This document shows positions 1 to 10,400 of a DNA stretch of 64,000 nt, piece after piece. Under the pieces are notes generated by a model. That model saw only the letters and a list, made by a program, of their open reading frames with translations. It was not told the DNA's origin and searched no databases. The position numbers and the translations under genes were made by a program. Position 1 is the stretch's first letter, and each line of letters starts with the position of its first letter. The stretch is from G963692885 sp964658655 (lineage in GTDB: Bacteria > Acidobacteriota > Terriglobia > Terriglobales > Acidobacteriaceae), in the NCBI GenBank assembly GCA_964658655.1, contig CAZZZL010000009.1:79529-143528 (forward strand). The letters run 5' to 3'.

Positions 1-57
1 TTCTTCTTTGCCATTGCAAAGCTGCCGTATTTCATGAGCCAGGGTTTTCGTTCGTAA
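1..57 (+). CDS. Possible C-terminal end of a gene cut by the window edge
   Basis: Frame 1 is open from the first base to a TAA at 55-57 and would encode 18 residues ending LPYFMSQGFRS. It is too short to name. The following 168 bases up to the phosphatase-family gene hold no other open frame I would defend, which makes a gene end here plausible but unproven. Confidence 0.2.
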   Translation, partial: FFFAIAKLPYFMSQGFRS

Positions 58-225
58 GGAGAAATTCTGCGGCTCGACACTTCGCAGTGAGATAGTGCTT
101 GCCCGATCAACGCAGGACGTAGAAAATCAGCAAGCCGGTAAAGTGCACGCGCTTCGGCACTTCAAGCTGCCCCGCATACTTTGAGTTTCACGCACTGTTA
201 ACGCCCTTCGGATTAAATAGGACGA

Positions 226-1368
226 ATGATTCATTTCCGATCTCTTGCCTTGAGACTCCTGATTTGTGGCACGACCATAGCCGCATGGGCACAGGTGTCG
301 CCAACCAGGACGCAGAACGTTATATACGTGATGACCGATGGCCTGCGCTGGCAGGAAGTGTTCAATGGTGCCGATCAGGCGATCATGAACGAAGAGCACG
401 GCAAGGTAAAGCCGAAGGATGTCGCAGCACTCAAGCAGGCGTACTGGCGCGATTCTGCGGAAGAGCGCCGCGCAGCCTTGATGCCATTCCTCTGGTCCGT
501 CGTGGCGAAAGAGGGACAGATCTATGGCAACCTTACTGCGGGCTCGGATGCACATGTCACGAACACCCTGAATTTTTCCTATCCCGGTTACAGTGAAACA
601 CTTTGTGGATTCGCAGATCCGCGAGTCAATAGTAATGACAAGGTGCCGAATCCAAACCAGACGGTCCTGGAGTGGCTGAACAAAAACTCCGCATTCCGCG
701 GCCACATTGCGGCGTTCGCTGCCTGGGATGTGATGCCCTATATCCTCAATGCGGAACGATCGCACCTGCTCGTCAATGCCGGTTACGACCCTCTGACCGC
801 GATACCAATGACGCCCCGTCTCGATCTGCTCAACCATGAAAAAGCTGAGACACCGCGCGTGTGGGACGATGAACCTTTCGATCCAATTCCGTTTTACACA
901 GCGCTTGAATATCTCAAATCGCAGAAACCGCGCGTACTCTATCTATCGCTCGGTGATACGGATGACTGGGCGCATGACGGCAACTACGCCGAATATCTGA
1001 ATGCAGCCCGTCGAGCAGATGACTATGTGCGCGTGTTGTGGGAGACGGTGCAGTCGATGCCGGAGTACCGCGGCAAGACGACACTGATTTTTTCTCCCGA
1101 CCATGGGCGCGGCGAAGGCCTGGATAGCTGGAAGGACCATGGACCCTCTGCGGCGGCTCCTGAAAGAAAATGGCAGGGTCTTCCGGAATCGAAGCAGATA
1201 TGGATGGCATTCATTGGTCCCGACACGCCGGCTCTTGGCGAGCGCAGGAATATTCAACCGGTGCTGCAGACACAGCTTGCGGCCACATTCGCAGAACTGC
1301 TCGGCCAGGACTACCACGCTGCAGTGCCCAACGCAGGCAAACCAATTGCAGATGTGATCGGGCACTAA
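226..1368 (+). CDS. Secreted alkaline phosphatase-superfamily hydrolase
   Basis: A 380-residue protein with an N-terminal signal peptide (cleavage probably after AWAQ, residue 23). Metal-binding motifs of the alkaline phosphatase / phosphodiesterase / sulfatase superfamily follow in order: an Asp in YVMTDG (about residue 38), the probable nucleophile region around FSYPGYSE, LGDTDDWAH with Asp and His ligands near 245, SPDHGRG near 290 and WKDHG just after. The family cleaves phosphate or sulfate esters at a two-metal site in the periplasm; the substrate cannot be read from sequence. The ATG has AGGA only three bases upstream, so initiation may be weak. It is followed by 427 bases and a TonB receptor on the same strand, too far apart to assume one operon. 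Confidence 0.8.
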   Translation: MIHFRSLALRLLICGTTIAAWAQVSPTRTQNVIYVMTDGLRWQEVFNGADQAIMNEEHGKVKPKDVAALKQAYWRDSAEERRAALMPFLWSVVAKEGQIYGNLTAGSDAHVTNTLNFSYPGYSETLCGFADPRVNSNDKVPNPNQTVLEWLNKNSAFRGHIAAFAAWDVMPYILNAERSHLLVNAGYDPLTAIPMTPRLDLLNHEKAETPRVWDDEPFDPIPFYTALEYLKSQKPRVLYLSLGDTDDWAHDGNYAEYLNAARRADDYVRVLWETVQSMPEYRGKTTLIFSPDHGRGEGLDSWKDHGPSAAAPERKWQGLPESKQIWMAFIGPDTPALGERRNIQPVLQTQLAATFAELLGQDYHAAVPNAGKPIADVIGH

Positions 1369-1795
1369 GGAATCATGCCGGTCGAACGTCGACAGCCGCA
1401 AAGAATAATTCTCTGTGAATTGATATAGATTTTCGAACGGGAGCATAAGCAGCCCAGGTAAGTGTGCTCAACAAACGCAGCCTCCCGTTCAGCCCGCATC
1501 AGCTTCTTTGCACCTTCTTGTTTTTCCTGACTTTGCACTGCACTTGCAATTGCAATGGGCCGTGGATGAACTAGCTGCTAGAAGCTATAAGTCTCGGCAA
1601 GTCATTGGTAATCATTTCCCATATATTCATCTTCTATTCTTCTGCTTCCTGCATTCTTTGAACAAGCTTCTAGCAATCTAGTCGTTCCTTTCTCAGGGCC
1701 TCCCCCGGCTCTACGAGCGTTCGCACACGTATGCGCGACTTCAACCTGGGATAGTTCGTTGTTCAATTGGTGTCAATTTCTTCGGAGGCAATTAG
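1369..1795. other. Intergenic region upstream of a TonB receptor
   Basis: No credible gene. A 9-bp inverted repeat (gaacgggag at 1435-1443, ctcccgttc at 1482-1490) with a 38-base loop could be a weak terminator or leader structure. GGAGG at 1784-1788, seven bases before the next ATG, is a clear ribosome binding site. No promoter is recognisable with confidence. Confidence 0.5.
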
Positions 1796-4700
1796 ATGCA
1801 AGCCAGTTTTTCATCGCTGTTCCGCAGGCCCTTCCTGCGCCAACTCTATAGCTTGATTGCCATGATCTTCCTGCTTGCTGGAACAGCCGGTCTTGCGCAG
1901 TCGACACAGGGAAGCATTGTCGGCACTGTACACGATAAGGCGGGGGCCCTTGTACCCGGAGCGCCCATCACGCTCACCAACAGCGGGGAAGGTGCGGTCC
2001 GGAATACCACTTCGAATGCGCAGGGCGAATACTCGTTCGTCGATGTGAAGGCTGGGACTTACAGCATCGAGATTACGGCGCCCGGGTTTGAGAAGTGGTC
2101 AGTGACCGGAGCCGTCCTGAATACTCAGCAGCAACTCCGCATCGATGCAACACTGGTGGTCGGCAGTGTCGATCAGGTGGTCCACGTCTCTGGCGATTCG
2201 GTGACGGCAATTGACACCGATTCACCGTCCATAAGCGCTGTCTACTCATCAACTGACGTTTCAAATCTTCCTGTCAACACGCGAGCCAGCGCAGCCGGTA
2301 CGAGCGCCTATAACATCGTGGGCAGCCTCTCGGGTGTGCAGGCCGATGGGTCGGGCGGTAACCTCGTTTTTTCGGTTCAGGGCGGTCTACCGTTCCAAAG
2401 CGAAACATCTGTCGACGGCGTCACGGTGCGCAATGCAACTGGCGGCAATCGTGCCATAGGTGATGCGTTTCCTTCGACCGAATCCATCTCGGAGATTCGC
2501 GCAGACGGTGTGTTGAACAATGCTGAATTCGGTCAGCCTGGCCAGATCACGATCACGACGAAGGGCGGCACAAATAATATTCATGGCGGCGTTTTCTGGT
2601 ATCACCAGAACGCAGCATTCGACGCGATTCCTTTTACCAATCCGACGACGCAGGTAAAGCCGAAGCTGATTGCGAATACTTTTGGCGGCAGCTTTGGTGG
2701 TCCTGTAGTGATCCCACACTTCTATAACGGGCACGACAAGACATTTATCTTCGGAGCCTATGAAGGCTGGAGACATCCGTCGACCGATGCCTATACCCAT
2801 AAGGTTCCCAGCACCCTGATGAAGCAGGGCGACTTTTCACGGTACACGTCTGCTGCATTCGGCGGCGCGCTCACTAACCCGTTCACCGGCGGAACTTATG
2901 GGACAAAGCTGCCGGTATTGAATGCTTCAGCGCAGAAGCTGCTTAGCTTTTATCCGGACCCGAACGTAGGCGATCCCACAGTCTATGTAGATAACGGAAC
3001 GCCGAACTATATCGTCAACAAAGATACAAGCGGTTCCTCCAACCAGTTTGATATTCGCGCGGACCAATACCTTGGAGCGAATCAGAAGTTCCTCATCTGG
3101 GGTCGCTTCACGTTCAAGAACTATCCGACAAGCAGTCCTGAACCTTTGAACGTTCCCTCTGCGCAGAACGCGAATAAGAGCAGGGTATTGAAGATCAGCG
3201 CGAACTACTCTCTTACCGCGCAACTGATCAACGAGTTCGGCTTTGGATTCGTCCGCTTCAGCACAGGGCAGACGAATAGCTTCAATGGCACCTCGTTCAC
3301 GCAGGGACTTGGCCTGACCGGCCTGCAGAACCTTTTCTATAACGGCATTCCTGAGCTCGACTTCAACAATGTAAGTGCCTTGAATGCCGATCGTCTTAGT
3401 TCCGTGACGAAGTCCAATACTTTCGTGTATACGGACGCTCTCAACTGGACCAAGGGCAACCACCAGGTGAAGGCTGGCTTGGACATCAGCACAGTCGAGG
3501 CGATTACGCCGCTCGGCTTCAATGGTTCTGATAACTATGGGACCTTCCAATACAACACGTCGGGCAGTGAAGGCCTTTTCACGGGGGTAGATTTCGCAGA
3601 CTTTCTGAGTGGCCTGCCATATCAGACCTTCTACGATGTCGTATCGCAGGACAACGACGGTAAGTCGACCCACTACAACTTCTTTGCGCAGGATCAATGG
3701 AAGGTTAATCAGGATCTTACGTTGAGTTATGGTCTTCGTTACGAACTGCAGCCAGGATACTTCGACGTTCACGGGGACATCGGCAACTTCGATCCAAGCC
3801 TGCCGCTTGCGGGTCGATCGATTTATCCGAATGGAAAGCAGGCGCTGCTGGCGCAATCATTCCTGGCCAGTGCGAACGCCTGCGATCCGGATGGCGTTCA
3901 CAACACGAACAACGCAACAGTCAATGGCGCACCTTGCATGCCCGTGCTTACGAATAGCCAAGCCGGCTTTCCTTCCGGCCTGAAGCACTATCCGAAGCTG
4001 CGATTCTCGCCACGCTTTGGTTTTGCTTACCGGCCGTTTCACGATGAGAAGACAGTAGTCCGTGGTGGATTTGGTATGTACGACATCACGCTGCTTGGTT
4101 CCAACTTTTATTCGTTGACCGGCACGCTGCAGGCGCAGACCTCGCAATATACCAACACGCTTAACAGCACGACACATACCGTTGGCTATCAGTGGCCGGA
4201 GATTTATGCGGGTGCAGGCAACGCCGGCGGCACAACGAACTATGGGCAGGATTACTTCGGCACAGCGAACAGCACTAACTGGAAAGACCCCTACACGGAG
4301 CAATGGTCACTGAGTGTCGACCATGATTTCGGTTCAGGTTACGCGGTTCGCGCCTCCTACATCGGGAGCGCGACGCACCAACTGGTGTGGGCTCCAGACG
4401 AGAACACTCTGCCATTCTCGAGTACTGTCTCGGCTAACAATCAGCCGCTGAGTGCGCGCCTGTTTCCGAACTGGGGTCGCATCAATACTCGTGCGACAGG
4501 TGCAAATGCAAGCTATCAGTCAGCGCAGCTTAACTTCAATCATCGCTTCCAGAGAGGACTGCAGATCGACTCCACTTACAACTTTGCGAAAGCGCTCGCA
4601 GACAATCAGGGACCGGCGAATACCGGCTTCGCAGGGGAGAGCGGTGGATCAAGGGCGACGTCGATCCTTGATCGCGCAGAGGATTACGGCAATGTTTTCG

Positions 4701-5395
4701 GTACCCGTCGCAATCGCTGGAACACGACTTCGGTTTACGAATTACCGGTGGGACGCGGTCGGGCTTTCGGTGGATCAATGAGCAGGCTTGAAGATGCTGT
4801 CATTGGCGGCTGGCAGTTATCGAATATTTTCCTGTGGCAGTCCGGTCCCTTCGAATCAACTTACTTCGATGCGGGACAGGGCGATCCTTCCGGCACGGGC
4901 TCAGGACTTGAAGGAACAACGTCAGGCTTCGATGGTGGGCATCGTAACCAGGCTCCTGACCAGGTGCATGGCGTAAGCGTGAAACCTGTCGGACGGAATC
5001 GCAACCACTGGATCAATCCAGCCGCATTTACGTGCCCGGGCGACCCTGCCTGGATCCAAGGTGAACCGTGCACGACAGGGGCTGGCTACAATGCGAAAGG
5101 GCTGCCGATCGGCGATCACCCAGCACCAATCGGTCGCTTTGGTAATGCGCAGGTTGGCTCGGTGGTGGGACCTGGAACGATCAACCTGTCGTCCGGGCTC
5201 AGCAAAACTTTCGCGATCACAGAAGGAGTTCACCTGCGGGCAGAAGGCACCTTCACGAACATCCTCAATCACACCAACCTGGGTAATCCGGAAACGGACA
5301 TCAGTAACTCGAGCTTCGGCCTGATCACCGGAACAATTGGTTCCGATTTCGGCGGTGCCCGGTCCGGCCAGGTGTCCATGCGCCTTGATTTCTAA
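1796..5395 (+). CDS. TonB-dependent receptor, Oar-like, with carboxypeptidase-regulatory-like N-terminus
   Basis: A 1199-residue outer-membrane receptor. A signal peptide ends near residue 35 (TAGLAQ). It is followed by an Ig-like carboxypeptidase-regulatory-like domain (about 36-120, starting STQGSIVGTVHDKAGALVPG), a plug domain (about 125-240, with VDGVTVRNATGG) and a long beta-barrel ending in the terminal aromatic residue (MRLDF) needed for outer-membrane assembly. Acidobacterial genomes carry many such receptors; they are thought to import oligosaccharides or other large nutrients using TonB/ExbBD energy, but this ligand is unknown. The start is supported by GGAGG seven bases upstream. 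A strong hairpin terminator follows 12 bases after the stop. It is separate from the downstream amylase, which is on the opposite strand. Confidence 0.92.
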   Translation: MQASFSSLFRRPFLRQLYSLIAMIFLLAGTAGLAQSTQGSIVGTVHDKAGALVPGAPITLTNSGEGAVRNTTSNAQGEYSFVDVKAGTYSIEITAPGFEKWSVTGAVLNTQQQLRIDATLVVGSVDQVVHVSGDSVTAIDTDSPSISAVYSSTDVSNLPVNTRASAAGTSAYNIVGSLSGVQADGSGGNLVFSVQGGLPFQSETSVDGVTVRNATGGNRAIGDAFPSTESISEIRADGVLNNAEFGQPGQITITTKGGTNNIHGGVFWYHQNAAFDAIPFTNPTTQVKPKLIANTFGGSFGGPVVIPHFYNGHDKTFIFGAYEGWRHPSTDAYTHKVPSTLMKQGDFSRYTSAAFGGALTNPFTGGTYGTKLPVLNASAQKLLSFYPDPNVGDPTVYVDNGTPNYIVNKDTSGSSNQFDIRADQYLGANQKFLIWGRFTFKNYPTSSPEPLNVPSAQNANKSRVLKISANYSLTAQLINEFGFGFVRFSTGQTNSFNGTSFTQGLGLTGLQNLFYNGIPELDFNNVSALNADRLSSVTKSNTFVYTDALNWTKGNHQVKAGLDISTVEAITPLGFNGSDNYGTFQYNTSGSEGLFTGVDFADFLSGLPYQTFYDVVSQDNDGKSTHYNFFAQDQWKVNQDLTLSYGLRYELQPGYFDVHGDIGNFDPSLPLAGRSIYPNGKQALLAQSFLASANACDPDGVHNTNNATVNGAPCMPVLTNSQAGFPSGLKHYPKLRFSPRFGFAYRPFHDEKTVVRGGFGMYDITLLGSNFYSLTGTLQAQTSQYTNTLNSTTHTVGYQWPEIYAGAGNAGGTTNYGQDYFGTANSTNWKDPYTEQWSLSVDHDFGSGYAVRASYIGSATHQLVWAPDENTLPFSSTVSANNQPLSARLFPNWGRINTRATGANASYQSAQLNFNHRFQRGLQIDSTYNFAKALADNQGPANTGFAGESGGSRATSILDRAEDYGNVFGTRRNRWNTTSVYELPVGRGRAFGGSMSRLEDAVIGGWQLSNIFLWQSGPFESTYFDAGQGDPSGTGSGLEGTTSGFDGGHRNQAPDQVHGVSVKPVGRNRNHWINPAAFTCPGDPAWIQGEPCTTGAGYNAKGLPIGDHPAPIGRFGNAQVGSVVGPGTINLSSGLSKTFAITEGVHLRAEGTFTNILNHTNLGNPETDISNSSFGLITGTIGSDFGGARSGQVSMRLDF

Positions 5396-5406
5396 CTCAA
5401 GGTATT

Positions 5407-5445
5407 AAAAAAGGCGCGGCTAAGTGCCGCGCCTTTTCTTTTTTC
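5407..5445. terminator. Bidirectional intrinsic terminator
   Basis: A perfect 10-bp stem (aaggcgcggc 5411-5420, gccgcgcctt 5426-5435) with a 5-base loop is flanked by an A-run on the left and a T-rich run on the right. It can stop transcription of the TonB receptor on + and of the amylase gene on -, which converge here. Confidence 0.9.
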
Positions 5446-5453
5446 AGACGACT

Positions 5454-7325
5454 TCATTTCAGGTAAAGCAGACTGGCTCCAGGTGGAACCAGCAGCGTTC
5501 GCGAACTCTTGGCGACTGTCGCATCGCTCAGGATCGCCGAGCCAAGAATGCCGCTGGCTGCGCCGCAGCCGGCAAGCGACGTCCGGGACGTGTCGATGAC
5601 AATGCTAAGGGGCCCGGCCGACTTATTGATCGCCGCCAGTACCCTTCCTGCAGAACCATTACAGCCGGCGCTCAAAGCTTCCCCTCGGGCATAGACCAGC
5701 GTGTTGTCGTCAGCATGCAGAATCTGCTCCTGGCCCAGATTGAGTTCCTCATAAGTTGCGCGCAGCTTCAGCAAGTTCTGCACAGTGTCGAATGTCTGCT
5801 GCTCTTCCGGCCGTCGCTGACTCGCGATGAATGCATTGTGGTCCGCACCGGCGAAGCCACCGGGAAACTCATGCCGATTATCCGGATCACCAGCACCGCG
5901 CATTGCGATTTCATCGCCAGAGTAGATTTGTGGCATGCCACGCATCGTGAGCAGCATGGCAAATGCTAATTGCAGCTTTGCTGGAGTCGCGTCAGGTTCG
6001 CCCATGAATCGCGTCGTGTCATGGTTGCCAAGAAAGGCAACCAGTCGCTCTGGATGAGGGTAGAGCGAATCCTGCCTGAGGATGTCCGCCATTTCCGTCA
6101 TGGGATGTCCGCGGAGAATTACATTACGAATCGCAAAATATGTGGGGAAATCGAACGGTGTTGAAAGACCGGTATCGACGTCGCCGTTCAGGTCGCCGCG
6201 TGTGGCGCCACCTGCAAAAGCGGATGTGATGACAGGATCGCCATTGAAAATTTCACCCACGCTGGTCAGGTTCGGATAGAGTGCGTGGAGCTGCGCATGA
6301 AAGGAGTGCCAGAAAGGTCGGCCGACGTAGGGAAACGTGTCGATACGCAAACCATCGGCACCCGTTTCTTCGATCCACCAGATTGCATTCTGCGTCAGAT
6401 ACTGCGCGACATCGGAGTTTTCCTGGTTCATGTCGGGCAGTGTGTTGGCAAACCAGCCTTCGAGAATATCCTTCTGATCGCGCCAGGCTGCGTGTGGGTC
6501 GACGAGTGGCTTGAAGTCACCGATGGCGGTGTCGTGGTTCTTTAGCGTGCCATGAAACCAGTCGGGCTCCGGCTCGTCTTCTACCCATGGATGATTCGGC
6601 CCGATATGATTTGGCACAGTATCGAGCACGAGTTTCATGCCCCGACGATGTAGCTGGCCGGCGAGTTGCTTCATGTCTTCAAGAGTGCCGAAGTGCTCGT
6701 CTACTTTGTACAGATCGGTCGCGCCATAGCCGTGATAGCTATCCGAATTATGGTTCTGGTATACAGGTGTGATCCATACAGTAGTTATACCGAGCGACTG
6801 GAGGTAATCGAGGTGTTGCGTGACGCCTCGCAGATCCCCGCCGTGCCAGCCTCGCGGCCTGGCCGATTCATCGGCGTGGCGCGGGCCATCGTTCGAAGAA
6901 TCGCCATTTGCGAAACGGTCAGTCATGATGAGATACATCACATCTTTGGAGGAAAAGCCTGCCATGCCATCGTTAGCAGCGCGCCGCTGGCGAAACATAT
7001 AGGAGGCTGATGTTTTCCCCTGCGTATTCACTACAGATACGGTGACATTCTCGGGCGAAGCAGGCGATGCGTCTAGGTGTATGGCAGCCCAATGGCCATT
7101 GGCCGAGATCGTTACGGACGTGACCTGGAGTGACGGATCACTCATGCGAACGCTCGCTCCCTGCAGATTTTCGCCACGTATCAGAAGCATGGCAGCCGGC
7201 ATATTTGCCCACCACTCGGGAGGATCGATGGACTGGATCACAGGAGTAGCCGCCGATGCAATCATGGGCAGCAGGCAGGCCATGCCAGCCGTGGCGAGAT
7301 ACCGAGAAATGCGTGTCATCATCAT
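5454..7325 (-). CDS. Secreted GH13 alpha-amylase family enzyme (cyclomaltodextrinase/neopullulanase type)
   Basis: From the ATG at 7325 the protein is about 623 residues: signal peptide (MIASAATP), an early-Ig-like N-terminal domain, then a GH13 barrel with DTVPNHIG, the nucleophile in GLRIDTFPYVG, the acid/base in SVGEIF and the stabilising Asp in FLGNHDTTRF, followed by a C-terminal beta domain. It should hydrolyse alpha-1,4-glucans such as maltodextrins in the periplasm or outside. The frame stays open back to 7499, but that extension would run through the preceding receptor's terminator hairpin, so I place the start at one of the three consecutive ATGs at 7317-7325. The TonB receptor immediately upstream on the same strand probably supplies the substrate. 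Confidence 0.88.
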   Translation of the reverse strand: MMMTRISRYLATAGMACLLPMIASAATPVIQSIDPPEWWANMPAAMLLIRGENLQGASVRMSDPSLQVTSVTISANGHWAAIHLDASPASPENVTVSVVNTQGKTSASYMFRQRRAANDGMAGFSSKDVMYLIMTDRFANGDSSNDGPRHADESARPRGWHGGDLRGVTQHLDYLQSLGITTVWITPVYQNHNSDSYHGYGATDLYKVDEHFGTLEDMKQLAGQLHRRGMKLVLDTVPNHIGPNHPWVEDEPEPDWFHGTLKNHDTAIGDFKPLVDPHAAWRDQKDILEGWFANTLPDMNQENSDVAQYLTQNAIWWIEETGADGLRIDTFPYVGRPFWHSFHAQLHALYPNLTSVGEIFNGDPVITSAFAGGATRGDLNGDVDTGLSTPFDFPTYFAIRNVILRGHPMTEMADILRQDSLYPHPERLVAFLGNHDTTRFMGEPDATPAKLQLAFAMLLTMRGMPQIYSGDEIAMRGAGDPDNRHEFPGGFAGADHNAFIASQRRPEEQQTFDTVQNLLKLRATYEELNLGQEQILHADDNTLVYARGEALSAGCNGSAGRVLAAINKSAGPLSIVIDTSRTSLAGCGAASGILGSAILSDATVAKSSRTLLVPPGASLLYLK

Positions 7326-7362
7326 TATTAGGAAATCATCCCAGAAATTTGTGCTAGGCCGC

Positions 7363-7403
7363 AAAGAAAAAGGGCGCCGCCCACATACGGGAGCGACGCC
7401 CAC
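7363..7403 (-). terminator. Intrinsic terminator after the second TonB receptor
   Basis: On the minus strand a 9-bp GC stem (arms 7393-7401 and 7372-7380, one G-U pair) is followed by a T-rich run (7363-7371 on +). It lies between the receptor stop and the amylase start, so the amylase is either read through at reduced level or has its own promoter. Confidence 0.8.
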
Positions 7404-7419
7404 ATAACCTCCGCAATGC

Positions 7420-10400
7420 CTAGAAGGTGAAACGCACAGCCATCTGCATTTGCCGCTCAGAGAATTCGCGGGTGCCGGTGATCTGACCGAAGGTGCCATC
7501 TGTCAGTGTGCTGTCGGGATTGGTGAACTGCGGAGTATTGGTCACGTTGTACACCTCGGCGCGTAGCTCTGCGCCAAAGCGTTCCGTCAGGTGCAGAGTT
7601 TTGAACAGCGAGACATCGCCGCTCGCGATACCGGGGCCGAAGAATTCGTTGCGGCCGGTATTGCCTTCGGTGCCTGCTGCTGGCGCAGTGAACGCTGACT
7701 TGACAAGGTAAGGCTGGCTGAGAACGCTGTGCGTGATTGCGGTCTGCGAACCAGTCTTGTTCGCGCGCAAGCTGTAGCTGTTGCCATAGTTCGGCACGCC
7801 GATCACAGAGAAAGGCGAACCGGTCTCAGCCGTGACGATCGTGTTCAACTGCCAGCCACCGGCAAGCAGTTCGAAGCCACGGCCCCAGCTCCCGCCAAAC
7901 ATCTGTCCATGACCGAACGGCAGGTCATACAGAGCGCTGCCGACAAACACATTCCGCTGGTCAAGAGTCGAGTTGCCCTTGTTGAGTGCGTGGTCATAGA
8001 TGTAAATCGGACTGACGGCATAGAAGCCGAGATAGCCATCGGTGTTGTCAATGTTATGCGACCACGTATACGAGCTTGTGAAGACCAGGCCCTTGGTCGC
8101 GTGATAGTTGAGTTGTGCCTGCAGGCTGTTGTAGTGCGAAACGCCGTCTGTCTGGTTGCGAATGACTTCGCCAAGATTCGGATAAGGATTCGGAACAGTG
8201 CTTGCCGAACCAAGCGGTGTAGTGTTCGAGATATAGCCGGTTGCAAGGTGCGTGCCCTTATTGCCGACATAGCCGATAGTCATGACTGTCTTCGGGCCAA
8301 ACTGGTGCTGCATCTGCAGATCGTACTGCTGAACTGAGGGCAGCTTTTCCGTGCGCTCGACTGCGAATCCATTGATGCCGGCAGGCGGGTCGAGCGGATT
8401 GAAGTTCGGGAAGCCGGGCAATGGCAACGCCGCTTTCGCAGCAGTGCTGTTGTTGGTGTTTAGCGGAACTTGTCCGGTGAAGGTGACTCGATATCCCTGC
8501 GACGCAGAGTAGTTGACACTGCCGCCGTACGGAACCTGCTGACCAAGCTGATTGTCGATCCCGCCACGATCAAGGAAGTAATAAATCCCGTAACCGCCGC
8601 GCAGAACTGTCTTGCCTGTGCCTGAAACGTCATATGCAAAACCGAAGCGAGGAGCAATGTTTCCAAAGTTGTTGTTGATGATGGTCCGGGGGACACCGAT
8701 CTGCCCGGCAAGCTCAATGGTGCCGTTTGCAGGGTTGATTGCAGACTCGCGATTATGCTCTTCCGTTGGCCACGTGATGAGGTCATAGCGGAAGCCGAGG
8801 TTCAGCGTCAGACGCTGATTCACGCGCCAGTCATCTTCGCCAAATATGCCAAGCTCATAATTACGCGTGCCATAGAAACCGTCCTGCGAGCCAATGCTGT
8901 AGTAGTCAGCAAAGCCGGTCAGCATTTCCGACACAACGTAGCCGGTGGAGTCGCCGGCGCCCATGTTGAAGTAGCCCTTGCCGGAGATGGGGCGGAAGTA
9001 AGCTACATCGCGACGGATACCGGACGCGCCGAATTTGAAACTGTTCTTTGCGCGCGCGATCGTGACGGCATCATTGATTTCATAGGTATTTTCCGGAACC
9101 TTGTAAGTACCGTAGTCGCCTGTGTAGTCAATCTGATTGCCGTTGCCGCCAATCAGCGCGCCTCCGCCCAGGTTGGCATTTCTGTTGGCATTCACAATGC
9201 CTAGCGAAGCCGAGATGGGTGCACCTGAAAAGACAGGAACATTGGCGAAGGTATACCGGTTATAGCCTGCACGGAATTCATTGATGACTGTCGGTGAGAA
9301 GGTGTGTGTCTCTCCGATGGCGTAGCCGCGGCCGTGCACAAAATTCTGACCGGAAGCAAAGCCTGCCGGCAGGTTGGGCAGTTGCGAGGTGCGCGTGAAG
9401 TTGCTGTTGTCATACACGAAGCGCGCAAAGAGCCGGTCATTGCTGCCAAGGTTGTCATCGACACGAACGTCAAATGTATTGGCGTGCTGAATGTTCGTAC
9501 GGATGGTCTGATAGTTGTTCTCGGTCCCGTTCGTCGTGCCCTCAACATTCGGCAAAGGAAACGCGTTTAGATAATTCAGCGCTGCACTGTTCAGCCGACC
9601 TTGTGGAATCACATTGCGAAAGAAGGGCGCGCAAGTGAGCGGATCGTAGATTGCGCCACTCACGTAATTGGCTGCGGTCAGGCCGGGGCAGAACGTGCTC
9701 GTCGGCTGTGTTGTGATGCCGGTGGTGCCGAGCAGTTCGGAGAAATTCCCCTGGCGCATGAGTGCCGTCGGCACAGTGACCAGCTCAGCATTCAACGGCT
9801 GATTCTCGCGCAGCCCCTGGTAATCACCAAAGATGAAGGCATGGTCTTTCCAGATCGGTCCGCCGACAGAACCGCCGAACGTGTTGCGCTTGAACGGCAG
9901 CGCTGCCGCAGGTGTAGCGCCGATGAAGCCGTGATTCGGATTCGCATCAAAGAGGCTGGACCGACCGAACTCGAAAGCCGAACCATGGATTGCATTGCCG
10001 CCCGATTTGATGGATGTCTGCACGATAGCACCACCGGCCCGACCAAATTCCGCCGGCGCTGTGCTGGTGTTCACGCGAAACTCTTCTGTCCCTTCAATGT
10101 TCGGGAAGAAGTCGAGTGTATTGACGAGCGACTCGTTATTGTCGATGCCGTCGAGTATGTAGTTATTCGCCTGTGGGCGCAGACCGTTGGTCGAGAGCGA
10201 GCCGCCGCCTGATTCAGAATTGCGAAATGTCTCCGCATCGCCATTCACGCCGGACGCGGAGTTGCCATAGTTTCCACGCGTCACGCCGGGTGTCAGCAGG
10301 GCGAGTTGGGTAAAGTTGCGGCCGTTCAACGGAAGCTCTGTGACCTGCCTTCCCTGCACCACTTCGCCTACTGAAGACGTTGCGGTGTCGACGAGAGGCG

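Noticed and set aside
2927..3856. 309-codon minus-strand open frame inside the first TonB receptor
   Set aside because: It is antisense to a gene with clear domains, has unlike-protein composition and no motif; typical of shadow frames in GC-rich DNA.
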